Assembly (NCBI GenBank): GCA_030433275.1
Contig: JAUILK010000003.1
Location: 1-64,000 of the forward strand
DNA: 64,000 bases
Direction of reading: 5' to 3'
Origin: Gammaproteobacteria bacterium
GTDB taxonomy: Bacteria; Pseudomonadota; Gammaproteobacteria; Nitrococcales; Nitrococcaceae
Both the position numbers and the translations under genes were made by a program. Within the stretch, counting starts at the first letter, position 1; each line of letters begins with the position of its first letter. This document shows, piece by piece, positions 8,500 through 18,741 of the stretch. The notes beneath the pieces were generated by a model. The model made no database searches, had not been told where the DNA came from, and saw only the letters and a list, made by a program, of their open reading frames with translations.

Positions 8500-10268
8500 T
8501 GTCCGGTCTCCGTTTTTGCAAAGGGCTTGAAGGGATAACCCTCGTCCGATATCCCCCAGTTGTAGAATTCGATGACGTTGAGCCGCAGGCCGTGGACCAC
8601 GCCGCTGACCACGGCGAGCACGAAGTTGAGCGCGTGGCCGGCGACGAGGATCAGCGCGTGGAGCAGCACGCCGAGCCCGGGGGCGGCGGCGGCCGCCTCG
8701 ACGGCGAGCTGATTGAAGGTCACCGCCAATGAGGCGCTGGCGAGCCCCAGGGCGAACAGCCGCAGATAGCTCAGCACGTCGCCGAAGGCCTTGGTCACGC
8801 GCGTCAAGCCGTAAAGACCGCCGGCCGCGCGCCACAGCAGATCCAGCGGCCGGCGTATTGCCCGGGTGTCGGTGAAAGCGACCACGGCGGCGAGCCCCAG
8901 CGCGAGGCCGGACGTGGCGCCGGGTACCTCAAAATAGAGCAGCGTGCCCGCGACCAGCGCGACGATCCAGCCCAGCGGCGCGAGCGCCGCGGCGCGGCCG
9001 CGGCGGTGCCAGGCGACGATGGCGTTGGCGACGATGAGATGGGCGAGCCCTACGGCCACGGAGAGCTGCATCATCTGCCCGAAATCGTTGACGTCAAGGA
9101 GCTTCAACCGCCCCAGCCAACTCTGCGGCGGTGGGCTCCAGCCGAAATAGCTCCCGCTCAGCACACCGTAGACGAACGCGCAACCAGCAAGCACATAGCC
9201 CATGTTGCGCACTCGAGTGCCGCTGCGGCTGCGCGCCAGCCGCGGCGAGGCCAGCAGCAGCACCGCGGCGAGCACCAGCGCATAGCCGGCGTCGGCGAGG
9301 ATCATCGCGAAGAACACCGCGAAGGAAAAGAAGATTACCCGCGAGGGATCCCAGCTGCGGTAGCCCGGCATCTGGTAGAAGCGCACTACTTCCTCACCGC
9401 CGGCGGTGCGCTCGTCGTTGGCGAGCAGCGTCGGCGGTTCGGCTTCAGGGGCTACCGGCTCGTCGAGCAGGGCGACACCTTCGCGCTCGGCGAGCGCGCG
9501 AATGTCCGGCAAAGCGGGTGCCGGTGCCCAGCCCTGGACGGCGAAGACGGCGTCGTCGTCCCGGGTAATACGCTGCGCCTGCGCCAGGCTCGCGGCATCC
9601 TCGGCGCGGGAGATATCCCGGTGCAGCCGATGGATCCAGCGGGTCAGCGCCTCGCGCTCGGCGGCGAGCTCATCGAGGCGCACGTTGAGGCTCTGGAGCG
9701 CGGCGCGCAGCGCTGGGCGCGGCACGCTGCCCGTGTGGGTGCGCGGTACCGGCATGGCGTCGGCCGACGGCTCGTCGCGGGCGATAACGGCGACGTAGCT
9801 GTTGCGGTTGTCACGGTGCACCTCCTGCCAGGGCAGGGTCACCGCGGCGAGCTGGCGGCGCTTGTAGTTGGGCACCTCGTAGAACCACAGCCGGTGGTCG
9901 GCGAGCTCGACAAGCGGCGGGAACTCGAAGTCCCCCCACGGCTCGAGGTCGTCGAGGCGACGCTGGGTGAAGTCGATGCTGTCCTCCACGTCGCGGCTCG
10001 CGCGTTGGTTCTCCAGCGCCCGCTCGACGATGGCCTCGCGATCGAATTGCGCGTCGTCGGGCACCTGATGGCGCTTGACCGGGCAGTCGAGCAGGTATCG
10101 GAGCGCCTTGCGCGTCGCCCCGGCGCCCGGGGCGCCGGGGCTCGGCTCGGCGTCGGCACGCAGCGCGATGAGATGCAGGACTCCGAGCGCCTGCAGCCCG
10201 GCGAGCACCGACTCCTTGTTGCCTCGGCTGCCGATCAGCGTGACCCGGCGCAGCGCCACGATGCTCAT
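8487..10268 (-). CDS. ntpI: V-type ATPase membrane subunit I (a-type)
   Basis: A 593-residue stator subunit. The N-terminal half (1-300) is a charged cytoplasmic domain with coiled coil. The C-terminal half holds seven or eight membrane helices, including SYLRLFALGLASASLA, the conserved helix carrying the essential arginine of the ion half-channels. Its ATG overlaps the subunit D stop in ATGA, and its stop overlaps the start of subunit K. Confidence 0.93.
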   Translation of the reverse strand: MSIVALRRVTLIGSRGNKESVLAGLQALGVLHLIALRADAEPSPGAPGAGATRKALRYLLDCPVKRHQVPDDAQFDREAIVERALENQRASRDVEDSIDFTQRRLDDLEPWGDFEFPPLVELADHRLWFYEVPNYKRRQLAAVTLPWQEVHRDNRNSYVAVIARDEPSADAMPVPRTHTGSVPRPALRAALQSLNVRLDELAAEREALTRWIHRLHRDISRAEDAASLAQAQRITRDDDAVFAVQGWAPAPALPDIRALAEREGVALLDEPVAPEAEPPTLLANDERTAGGEEVVRFYQMPGYRSWDPSRVIFFSFAVFFAMILADAGYALVLAAVLLLASPRLARSRSGTRVRNMGYVLAGCAFVYGVLSGSYFGWSPPPQSWLGRLKLLDVNDFGQMMQLSVAVGLAHLIVANAIVAWHRRGRAAALAPLGWIVALVAGTLLYFEVPGATSGLALGLAAVVAFTDTRAIRRPLDLLWRAAGGLYGLTRVTKAFGDVLSYLRLFALGLASASLAVTFNQLAVEAAAAAPGLGVLLHALILVAGHALNFVLAVVSGVVHGLRLNVIEFYNWGISDEGYPFKPFAKTETGQWSN

Positions 10269-10870
10269 GGGACCTCCGCCTGCGCGTGCTTGCGCTTGGC
10301 GAGCTTGGCGCGCACCACCGCCGAGCGCTCGCTGTCGGCGAGATGGATGCGAATGCGGCGGATGTTTTCCCGGGTGCGCGGGATGAGCACCTTGTCGAAC
10401 AGATTGACCCGCTGGGTGACGCGGGTGACCGCCCGGGCGAGGCGGCGCAGGCGCTCGCGTTGCACCTCAAGGCGCAAGGTGAGCTCCAGCGCCGCGGCCA
10501 GCTCTTCGGCGTAGCGCTCCAGCCAATGCGGTGTGGTAAGCGCGGGGTAGTCGGCGCGCTCGAGCTCGACGCCTTCAAGAATGGGCAGATGCACGCCGAG
10601 CAGGTTGTGCTCGCGCAGGCGCACGCCGGTAACCCGCACCAGATCGTCGAGCTCGACGGTGTCGTCGCCGGCCATGGGCAGGTGCTCGCGCACCCGGGCG
10701 GTGAGCGCGGCGAGTACCGCTTCGGTGGCGCGCACCTCGGCGCGCTCGCGGCTGCGCTCGGCGATGAGCTGACGGCGCTTGAGATCGAGCGACGGCAGGA
10801 TGCGCTGAAACCGCGCCAGGCGCGCCTGCTCGCGATGCAGCGCCGTCTTATTGAGCGACAGTCGGGCCAC
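10265..10870 (-). CDS. ntpD: V-type ATPase subunit D (central shaft)
   Basis: A 201-residue, highly helical protein that forms the rotating shaft inside the A3B3 head. The N-terminal LNKTALHREQARLARFQR and the C-terminal RRLARAVTRVTQRVNLFDK are the coiled-coil segments typical of subunit D. It follows subunit B by 9 bases and overlaps subunit I by 4. Confidence 0.92.
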   Translation of the reverse strand: MARLSLNKTALHREQARLARFQRILPSLDLKRRQLIAERSRERAEVRATEAVLAALTARVREHLPMAGDDTVELDDLVRVTGVRLREHNLLGVHLPILEGVELERADYPALTTPHWLERYAEELAAALELTLRLEVQRERLRRLARAVTRVTQRVNLFDKVLIPRTRENIRRIRIHLADSERSAVVRAKLAKRKHAQAEVP

Positions 10871-10879
10871 GGCGGCTCC

Positions 10880-12280
10880 TTACGGCGCCGCGCGCTCGGC
10901 GAGAGCCGCGATGCCGTCGCCCCGCGCCCGGCTGTGCCCATCCGGCTGCGGAAAATACTTGTCGATCAGAGTCTGTTTCATGACCAGCTCCTCGGCCCGG
11001 AAGCACTCGGCGAGCGTCTGCCAGCCGAGATCCAGCGCCTGCTCCAGCGGCATGGCGACGTCGACATCCATAAAGCGCGCCTCGAACAACTCACCGAAGC
11101 GCAGCAGCTTCTCGTCGAAGGCGGAGAGCTCAAAGGCCATGGCGCGCTTTTGCTCGGCATCCCGCGCCCCCGCGTAGAGCCGGATCATGGTGTTCATGAG
11201 CGCGCCGTGGTCCTCCCGGGTCGCCTTGCCGACCACGTGTTGCTTGAGCCGCGACAGCGAGCCGAAGGGATCGATGCGCCCGTCACGCAGATAGAACTGC
11301 CCCTCGGTGATGTAGCCGGTATTGTCCGGTACCGGGTGAGTAACATCGTCGCCGGGCATGGTGGTGACGGTGAGCACCGTGACCGAGCCGGCGCCGTGGA
11401 AATCGCAGGCCTTCTCGTAGCGACGCGCGAGCTGGGAGTAGAGATCGCCCATGTGGCCGCGGTTGGAGGGCACCCGCTCCATGCTGATGCCCACCTCCTT
11501 GATGGCGTCGGCAAACGCCGTCATGTCGGTGAGCAGCACCAGCACGCGTTTGCCTTCCTCCACCGCGAAGCGCTCGGCCACGGCGAGCGCCATGTCCGGC
11601 ACCAGCAGGCGCTCGACCACCGAGTCCGAGGCGAGATTGACGAACATCACCGTATGCGCGAACACGCCGGCGTCCAGGAAACGCTGGCGGAAGTAGTGAT
11701 AGTCGTCGAAGATCAGCCCCATGCCGCCGAACACCACCACATCGGCATCGGCGTGGATGGCGATGCGCGCGAGCAGCGCGTTGTAGGGCTCGCCGGCGAC
11801 CGAGAAGATCGGGATTTTCTGACTCTCCACCAGCGAGTTGAACACGTCGATCATGGGCACGTCGGTGCGGATCATGCGCGTCGGCATCACTCGGCGCATG
11901 GGATTCACCGACGGGCCGCCGATCGCCACCTTGCGATCTTCGGTGAGCGCGGGGCCGCGGTCGATGGGCTCACCGGTGCTGGAAAACGCCCGCCCGAGGA
12001 CGTTCTGCGAACAGGTCACCCGCATGGGATGGCCGAGAAAGCGGATCGAGGCCTGCGTGGTGAGCCCCGCCGTGCCGCCGAAGACCTGCAGCGAGACCAC
12101 CTCGCCGTCGATGCGGATCACCTGGGCGAGCACCGTCTCGCCGTTCGCCTTGCGCAGACTCGCGAGATCGCGGAAACGCGCCGGCGTGGGCTGTCCCGCA
12201 CCGCCCTGGGGCACTCGCACCCGCACGATGCCGCCGACGATGCTGAGGATATTGCGGTAGTGGCTGAGCAGTTGGGTCAT
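10880..12280 (-). CDS. ntpB: V-type ATPase regulatory subunit B
   Basis: A 466-residue non-catalytic nucleotide-binding subunit that alternates with A in the head. It shows PMIDVFNSLVESQKIPIFS and VVVFGGMGLIFDDYHYF, and LLTDMTAFADAIKEV with SMERVPSNRGHMGDLYSQL. It lacks a P-loop, as expected. Its ATG overlaps the stop of the upstream STAS-type gene in ATGA, which ties that gene to the operon. Confidence 0.95.
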   Translation of the reverse strand: MTQLLSHYRNILSIVGGIVRVRVPQGGAGQPTPARFRDLASLRKANGETVLAQVIRIDGEVVSLQVFGGTAGLTTQASIRFLGHPMRVTCSQNVLGRAFSSTGEPIDRGPALTEDRKVAIGGPSVNPMRRVMPTRMIRTDVPMIDVFNSLVESQKIPIFSVAGEPYNALLARIAIHADADVVVFGGMGLIFDDYHYFRQRFLDAGVFAHTVMFVNLASDSVVERLLVPDMALAVAERFAVEEGKRVLVLLTDMTAFADAIKEVGISMERVPSNRGHMGDLYSQLARRYEKACDFHGAGSVTVLTVTTMPGDDVTHPVPDNTGYITEGQFYLRDGRIDPFGSLSRLKQHVVGKATREDHGALMNTMIRLYAGARDAEQKRAMAFELSAFDEKLLRFGELFEARFMDVDVAMPLEQALDLGWQTLAECFRAEELVMKQTLIDKYFPQPDGHSRARGDGIAALAERAAP

Positions 12281-13062
12281 CTCGCACCACAGCTCTTATT
12301 CGCTCCCGCCGGTTGGGCACCGATCCAGCGCCAGGCCGCGGCCTGCTGATCCGCCGGGAACACCCGCATGTCGATTTCGGTGAAAACCGGGCTCATGGTT
12401 TCGATGATCTCCGCCATCCAGGCCGGCGCGCCGACGATGGCGTAACGCTCGACCTTCTGCAAGGCGGCGAGCTTCGTCGACACCAGACCGCTTTGCATAA
12501 AAATTTTCAGATCGATACCGCCGAAATGCCGGATGCGGTTGAGCAGGCGAACGCGGTCGTGACCCGCCAGGAAGGAGTCGAATTTCGCGATGACGCCGGG
12601 CATCTCGGGCGCGGCAATCACGCCGTTGATCTCGAAGGCGAGGACACCGTCAGCTGTCGTCGGCAGAAACCGCATCGCCGGCGGCGCGCTCGTCGGCGGC
12701 TTCGGGGTCTCGGCCGCCCATTGCAGCGCCGCTGCTCTTTGCGCGCTCGGGAACAGCCGCATCGGCAGCGTCGGAAATAGCGGCTGCAGAAAGTCGATGA
12801 GCGCCTGCGGCCACTGCTTGTCGGAGACGAGCGCATAGCGGGTGAATCGATCGAGGCGTCCGAGCAGCTCGAGATCGGCTTTGATTCCCGCGAACAGCGC
12901 CTCGGCACTGACATCCGCCAGCTCGGAGAAGTCCACCCACAGCCCGATGCGTTCATGACGCGCGAGCTTCTCCTCGAGTGCGGTTCGGTACTGTTCGATG
13001 TCATCGGCGGTTAAGATCCTGCTGATGGTGATGGCGAGCACCTGTTCCGATGCGGTGGTCAT
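12277..13062 (-). CDS. Tandem SpoIIAA/STAS-like domain protein
   Basis: A 261-residue protein made of two copies of a SpoIIAA-like fold (STAS-like, DUF3478 type). Copy one spans about 8-120, with WVDFSELADVSAEALFAGI. Copy two spans about 138-250, with VIAKFDSFLAGHDRVRLLN. Each copy contains an R-Y-A-(L/I)-V strand and ends in an R-(L/V)-F-P segment. Single-domain relatives bind lipids or act in stress responses. Here two are fused and coupled by ATGA to ATPase subunit B, so a role in regulating or assembling the ATPase is an inference from context. The ATG at 13062 starts right at the first domain; an in-frame extension upstream shows no family similarity. Confidence 0.75.
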   Translation of the reverse strand: MTTASEQVLAITISRILTADDIEQYRTALEEKLARHERIGLWVDFSELADVSAEALFAGIKADLELLGRLDRFTRYALVSDKQWPQALIDFLQPLFPTLPMRLFPSAQRAAALQWAAETPKPPTSAPPAMRFLPTTADGVLAFEINGVIAAPEMPGVIAKFDSFLAGHDRVRLLNRIRHFGGIDLKIFMQSGLVSTKLAALQKVERYAIVGAPAWMAEIIETMSPVFTEIDMRVFPADQQAAAWRWIGAQPAGANKSCGAR

Positions 13063-13091
13063 TTTAAATGCAATCCTAATTTGAAAACGCC

Positions 13092-15537
13092 TCAGCCCAG
13101 CTCCAATTCCACCCGGACGATGCCCGGCTCTCCTGGCATCGGACGCTGCCGGAAGCCAAGCGTTTTGCACAAGTGCAGCATAATCGTGTTCTGCTGCAGC
13201 ACCTCGCCGAAGACCAGCCGCGTTCCGCGGCGGCGGCAGTAATCGATGATGCGGCGCATGAGCAGGCGACCCAGACCCCTGCCCGTCATGTCGTGGCGAA
13301 CGATGATGGCGTATTCGGCCTGCTCGTTGTCGGGATCGGTGGCGATTCGAACCACACTGTAGATCTCGGTCTGACCGGCGACGCCTGGATCGGTCAAAAT
13401 GAGAGCCATCTCCCGATCGTAGTCGATCTGGGTGAACCGCGCAGCCATCATGTGCGAGAGAACTTTCAGCGGCATGAGGAAGCGCAGTCGGATCTCCTCC
13501 GGGGTAAGCCTGGTAAAGGCCTTCTGCAGCGCCGGTTCGTCCTCGGGCCGGATGGGTCGCAGCAGCAGCTTGGGGCCCTCGCCGAATGGTATCTCCTCCT
13601 CGAGCTCCTTCGGATACGGGCGGATGGCGAGTCGATCCGAGTGGGTTGCACGGCTTCTTTGCACCCGCATACGGGCATCGAGCGCCACCACGCCGTACTC
13701 GTCCGCCAGTAGCGGATTGATGTCCAGCTCGGCGATCTCCGGGAGGTCGGCTACCAGCTGTGCGACTCGAATCAGCGTCAAAGCGATGGCGTCCAGGTCC
13801 GCCGGCGGCAGACCCCGAGCACCTTGCAACTGCCGATGGATGCGCGCGCGGGCCATGATCTCGTGGGCAAGCTTCATATTGAGCGGCGGCAGCCCCAGGG
13901 CCTGGTCCTTGGCGATCTCCACGGCCGTGCCACCCTGGCCGAACAGCACCACCGGGCCGAACTGGGAATCGTCGCTCATCCCGACAATGAGCTCGCAGGC
14001 GCCGGGACGGCGCACCATCGGTTGAACACTGAACCCCTGGATGCGTGCCTCGGGCTTAGCTTGTCGCAGCCGTTGCAGCATCGCCTCCGCCGAGCGGCGT
14101 ACCGCCGCGGGGCCGGCAAGATCCAAGTCCACGCCACCCACGTCGGACTTATGCGTGATATCAGATGAGAGGACCTTCAGCGCTACCGGGCCGCCGATTT
14201 GTGCCGCCTGGGCAGCGGCCGCCTCGGGCGAATCAGCGCTGTGGGTGGCCACCACCGGGACACCGTAAGCGGCGAGCAAGTCTTTCGCCTGCGGCTCGGT
14301 GAGCCAGCCGTGTGCATCGGCGAGCGCATCCGCGATGGTGCGCCGCGCGCCTTCTACATCGGGAACGAATTCCACCGGTACCGAGGGCGGGGTTTCCAAC
14401 AACGTCTCCTGGTTGCGGCGGTAATTGACCATATGCATGAAGGCGCGGACAGCCGCTTCCGGTGTCGCGTAGCTGGGGATGCGGTGCTCGGCGAACAACG
14501 CCCGGGCGGCTTCGGCCGTGGACCGACCCACCCAGCTCGTCAGCAAGAATTGGCGTTGCGCGTGGCCTTTGCGCTGGCTGAGCTGCTCGGCGCTGTCGAT
14601 CACCGCGCGCGCGGCCCCCCGAGTGTCGGCGACTGCCGTGGGGCAATTCAAGACCAGCACCGCATCCACTTCCGGAGCGTCCGAGAGTACGCTGAGGGCG
14701 TCCGCGTAACGCTCGGCCGGGGCGTCCCCGATGATGTCCACCGGGTTGCCTCGAGACCAGACGGCGGGCAGGAGCTCATCCAGCTTGCCGATCGTCTCCT
14801 CGCTGAGCGCGGCGAGCGTACCCCCCTCGTCAATGAGCGCGTCGGTCGCCAGCACACCGATACCGCCGCCGTTGGTGAGAATGGTAAGACGGTCGCCGCC
14901 GGGCAGCTCACTCATCGCCAACGTCTCGACCGCTGCGAACAGCTCACCGAGTCTGAAGACTCGAAGCATGCCGGCCCGGCGAAAGGCCGCATCGTAAACA
15001 GCGTCTGCCCCGGCCAGCGCCCCCGTATGAGAGGCCGCGGCGCGCGCGCCTTCGGCGTGGCGCCCGGCCTTGACGACGATCACCGGCTTCATACGTGCAA
15101 TTGAGCCCTATCCTTGGCACCAGGATGCCCAAGCAGTTCGGTCCGATAAGGCGCATGAGGTGCGGTCTGGCGGCATCGAGCATCGCCTGGCGGCGGGCGC
15201 TGCCCGCCGCGTCGGCGCCTTCGCCGAACCCGGCCGTTACGACCACCGCGGCTTTCGTGCCGCGCTCGGCCAGCTTCCTTATGAGCTCGGCCACGGTGTC
15301 CGGTGGGGTGCTCAGCACGGCGAGGTCCGGGCTCATCGGCAGGCTATCGACGTCCGGATAAGCGAGTACGCCCTCAACAGCTCGATACTCGGGATTGACT
15401 GGCATGACCGGCCCCTCGAACCCGGACTTGAACAGGTTGCGCGCGAGAACCGCGCCAACGGAGCGGGGCGTCCGGCTAGCACCGATGAGGGCCACCGACT
15501 CGGGTCGAAACAGATGGTTTAGATTCCGAATGCTCAT
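13092..15537 (-). pseudogene. ADP-forming acyl-CoA ligase/GNAT fusion gene with internal deletion
   Basis: The 5' part (15537 to about 15105) encodes the CoA-binding domain, from MSIRNLNHLFRPESVALIGA to [17 protein letters not shown]. The 3' part (from about 15095 to 13092, in another frame) begins with [15 protein letters not shown], then ligase and ATP-grasp domains, and ends in a GNAT acetyltransferase ([20 protein letters not shown]). This is the layout of bacterial Pat-type protein lysine acetyltransferases of about 900 residues. Roughly 90-100 residues between the halves are deleted and the frame is broken at the junction near 15100. The 3' part could still give a 666-residue protein from the ATG at 15092. 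It ends 30 bases before the STAS-type gene. Confidence 0.75.
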
Positions 15538-16020
15538 GGCCACCTCCATTCGAGTTATGCTTGCCGATAGCGCCGCTGGCATAGCACAGAGCACCGCTTG
15601 CATGACACACGGATAATGCGCCGTACGCACTGGATCAACCGGCGGCCGTTTTTACCAGTGAGCATAGCCGTTAAGGCCGCTGGGACAGGCCTGAACGACG
15701 TCCTCGATGGGGCTAGGTGGTAGGCTGGCGGTTATTTTGGAGATTGATCAGGGTGAGTCGGCGCGCGGTTTTTTAGAAAATGATCACCGCCTTGATCCAA
15801 CTCAATGTAATTTGGGGTGCAAAGCTTAAGATCATATTTGTGATAGAGATTCCGGCGAGGAATTCGCAGGTTACGTAGCGGATCAACCGTGCCACGTAAT
15901 GAGAGTCAACTGAGGTGGCCCCACTGTCTGGGTGCTGCCAACATCAATTATCAATCGGTGGGTTATCTTGAGACGTGAGCTAACGAGAATTTTCGCGGCG
16001 GCCGGTTGGAGGATCCCCGG
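15538..16020. other. Divergent intergenic region upstream of phosphoketolase
   Basis: No gene is seen in these 483 bases between two divergent genes, which must carry both promoters. The half near phosphoketolase is AT-richer than its surroundings and contains several TGATC half-palindromes (15738-15795), listed separately where they resemble a known site. Confidence 0.5.
15792..15805 (+). promoter_or_regulatory. Possible FNR/CRP-family site before phosphoketolase
   Basis: TTGATCCAACTCAA agrees with the FNR-type dyad TTGAT-N4-ATCAA in nine of ten positions. It lies about 215 bases before the start of xfp. A site this common can occur by chance. Confidence 0.25.
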
Positions 16021-18438
16021 ATGAGCGATGGGATGATGCAGGCGGAACAAACAGGAACGCTAACGAAAGAAGAGCTGGCACGTATGAACGCCTACTGGCA
16101 CGCAGCGAACTACCTTTCGGTTGGCCAAATTTACCTGCTTGACAACCCCCTTTTGCGCGAGTCGCTGAAGCCCGAGCACATCAAGCCGCGGCTCTTGGGG
16201 CACTGGGGGACGACGCCCGGATTGAATCTCATCTATGTCCATCTCAATCGGGTCATCAAGAAGCATGACCTCGACATGATCTATGTGACCGGCCCCGGCC
16301 ACGGTGCGCCCGGCATCGTAGCGAATGTCTACCTGGAAGGAACCTACAGCGAAGTCTATCCGCATGTCTCACAGGACGAGGATGGCATGAGATCGCTTTT
16401 CAGGCAGTTTTCGTTCCCGGGCGGAATCCCGAGTCACACCGCACCGGAGACCCCGGGTTCCATCCACGAAGGCGGAGAGCTCGGTTATTCACTGTCACAC
16501 GCTTTCGGAGCCGCGTTCGACAACCCGGATCTCGTTGTCGCCTGCGTTGTCGGCGACGGTGAGGCAGAAACGGGGCCTCTCGCGACGGCCTGGCACTCCA
16601 ACAAATTCCTCAATCCCGCCTGCGACGGGGCGGTGCTACCGATCCTGCACCTCAACGGCTACAAGATTGCCAACCCCACGGTTCTCGCTCGGATCGAACG
16701 TGAAGAGCTGGAGCAGCTGTTTCTGGGGTACGGGTATAAGCCTTATTTCGTCGAGGGATCCGATCCTGCGGCCGTGCATCAAGCGATGGCAGCAACGCTC
16801 GATTCTGTTGTCATGGAGATCAAGGAGATCCAACGGCGGGCTCGGAGCGAAAGAGACACTTCACGGCCACGCTGGCCGATGATCGTGCTGGAGACGTTAA
16901 AGGGCTGGACGGGACCGAAGGAGGTGGATGGGCTCAAAGCCGAAGGTTACTGGCGCTCGCACCAAGTCCCCTTTACCGACGCGAGAGAAAATCCGGAGCA
17001 CACACAGCTGCTCGAGGATTGGATGCGGAGTTGTAGGCCGGAAGAGCTTTTTGATGAGGGTGGCCGTCTACGCCAGGAGCTTGCCGAGCTTGCGCCGGTA
17101 GGCACGCAACGAATGGGGGCCAATCCCCATGCCAACGGTGGGCTCCTGTTAAGAGCCTTGCGTCTGCCCGACTTTCGCTCATTCGCGGTCAATGTGCCAA
17201 CACCCGGCAAGGTGCAGGGCGAGGCGACTCGCGTCTTGGGGGGCTTTTTGCGCGAGGTGATGAGGCTGAACGCAGAGGCTCGCAACTTCCGTGTTTTCGG
17301 CCCCGATGAAACCGCTTCAAATCGCCTTACCGCATTGTTCGATATTACGAACCGGACTTGGATGGCGAAGATTCTACCGGAGGACGACCATCTCGCGGCA
17401 GACGGGCGGGTCATGGAGATTCTGAGCGAGCACACATGTCAGGGCTGGCTCGAAGGATATCTGCTCACGGGTCGGCATGGCCTTTTCTCCACCTACGAAG
17501 CCTTCGTGCACATCGTTGACTCCATGTTCAATCAGCATGCCAAATGGCTGAAGGTCGCAGGAGACGAGGTGCCATGGCGCCGTCCAATCGCCTCGTTGAA
17601 CTACCTACTGACGTCGCACGTGTGGCGCCAGGATCACAACGGCTTCAGTCATCAGGACCCCGGCTTCATCGACCATGTGGTCAACAAAAAGCCCAAAATA
17701 ATAAGAGTTTATTTTCCTCCGGATACGAATTGCTTGCTCCAGGTAGCCGATATCTGCCTGCGCAGCCGCGATTTCATCAACGTGATTGTCGCCGGCAAAC
17801 ACCCAGAACCGCAATGGCTTGAGATGCAGGCGGCGATAAGGCATTGCGCCGCCGGCATCGGCATCTGGGGATGGGCCAGCAACGATCAGGGAAACGAGCC
17901 CGATGTGGTGATGGCGTGTGCCGGAGACGTGCCGACCCTTGAGACATTGGCCGCCGTTGATCTGCTCCGGCAGCTCGAGCCGGATTTGAAGGTGCGCGTT
18001 GTCAACGTGGTCGATCTGATGCGCCTGCAGCCGGCGGAAGAGCACCCCCACGGGCTGTCGGACAGGGAGTTCGACGTACTGTTCACCATGGACAAACCGA
18101 TTATCTTCGCTTATCACGGCTATCCCTGGCTCATCCACCGGCTGACTTATCGGCGCGCCAATCACAGCAACCTCCATGTGCGTGGCTACAAGGAGGAAGG
18201 GAGCACTACCACACCCTTCGACATGCTGGTGCGCAACGACATGGACCGATACCACCTCGTCATGGACGTAATTGATCGTGTGCCGAAACTGCACATCAAG
18301 GCCGCTTATGCGAAGCAGGCAATGCGCGACAAGTTGATCGAGCACCAGGAATATATTGTCAAAGAAGGGCAGGATATGCCGGAGATTCGGGACTGGCAGT
18401 GGCCGTATCCGCAGCCGGATCAGGCGAAAACCGTTTGA
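16021..18438 (+). CDS. xfp: Phosphoketolase (xylulose-5-P / fructose-6-P)
   Basis: This thiamine-diphosphate enzyme splits xylulose 5-phosphate or fructose 6-phosphate with phosphate to acetyl phosphate plus a smaller sugar phosphate. The 805 residues match the family. Signatures are [57 protein letters not shown] and the ThDP motif GDGEAETGP (about 177). The ATG at 16021 has GGAGGA eight bases upstream, better than the TTG at 16006. A transaldolase-like scrap lies just downstream and a sugar phosphorylase fusion beyond it, so this stretch served sugar-phosphate metabolism. Confidence 0.95.
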   Translation: MSDGMMQAEQTGTLTKEELARMNAYWHAANYLSVGQIYLLDNPLLRESLKPEHIKPRLLGHWGTTPGLNLIYVHLNRVIKKHDLDMIYVTGPGHGAPGIVANVYLEGTYSEVYPHVSQDEDGMRSLFRQFSFPGGIPSHTAPETPGSIHEGGELGYSLSHAFGAAFDNPDLVVACVVGDGEAETGPLATAWHSNKFLNPACDGAVLPILHLNGYKIANPTVLARIEREELEQLFLGYGYKPYFVEGSDPAAVHQAMAATLDSVVMEIKEIQRRARSERDTSRPRWPMIVLETLKGWTGPKEVDGLKAEGYWRSHQVPFTDARENPEHTQLLEDWMRSCRPEELFDEGGRLRQELAELAPVGTQRMGANPHANGGLLLRALRLPDFRSFAVNVPTPGKVQGEATRVLGGFLREVMRLNAEARNFRVFGPDETASNRLTALFDITNRTWMAKILPEDDHLAADGRVMEILSEHTCQGWLEGYLLTGRHGLFSTYEAFVHIVDSMFNQHAKWLKVAGDEVPWRRPIASLNYLLTSHVWRQDHNGFSHQDPGFIDHVVNKKPKIIRVYFPPDTNCLLQVADICLRSRDFINVIVAGKHPEPQWLEMQAAIRHCAAGIGIWGWASNDQGNEPDVVMACAGDVPTLETLAAVDLLRQLEPDLKVRVVNVVDLMRLQPAEEHPHGLSDREFDVLFTMDKPIIFAYHGYPWLIHRLTYRRANHSNLHVRGYKEEGSTTTPFDMLVRNDMDRYHLVMDVIDRVPKLHIKAAYAKQAMRDKLIEHQEYIVKEGQDMPEIRDWQWPYPQPDQAKTV

Positions 18439-18741
18439 GGTTGTGCAGACTACCGAATGAGTGGTGAGACATGTCTGGGATAAAAAAAAACCGATACGCG
18501 AGCGAGAGAGCTTGGCCAAGGCATCTGGCTTGACTACATCGACATGCTGATCGAGAGCCTATCCAGGCGTGGCGCTAGTGCAACGCAGCGGTACGAGACG
18601 CTCGCTCTTGAAGATATTTCTATATAAAGCCGCCGATCTATTCCGACCACTGAGCGAGGGAACATGGAAAGAGGCCATGAGACTCTTTCACGGCTTGGCC
18701 GGCCGAAGCTCCGTGAGACTCGCTCCTTCGGGCAGTGTTAA
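18439..18741. other. Intergenic stretch between phosphoketolase and the GH65 fusion
   Basis: These 303 bases contain the transaldolase-like remnant described separately and otherwise no recognisable coding sequence. The two flanking genes converge on it. A clear terminator is not visible. Confidence 0.4.
18499..18579 (+). pseudogene. Transaldolase N-terminal remnant
   Basis: From about 18505 the plus strand reads ELGQGIWLDYID, close to the start of transaldolases and transaldolase/glucose-6-phosphate isomerase fusions. The similarity fades after about 20 codons. Its position just downstream of phosphoketolase fits a former pentose-phosphate gene cluster. Confidence 0.4.

Noticed and set aside
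9006-10514. Long plus-strand open frames opposite the ATPase I, D and B genes
   Set aside because: They mirror the high-GC minus-strand genes, lack family features and start signals, and are explained by codon bias of the real genes.
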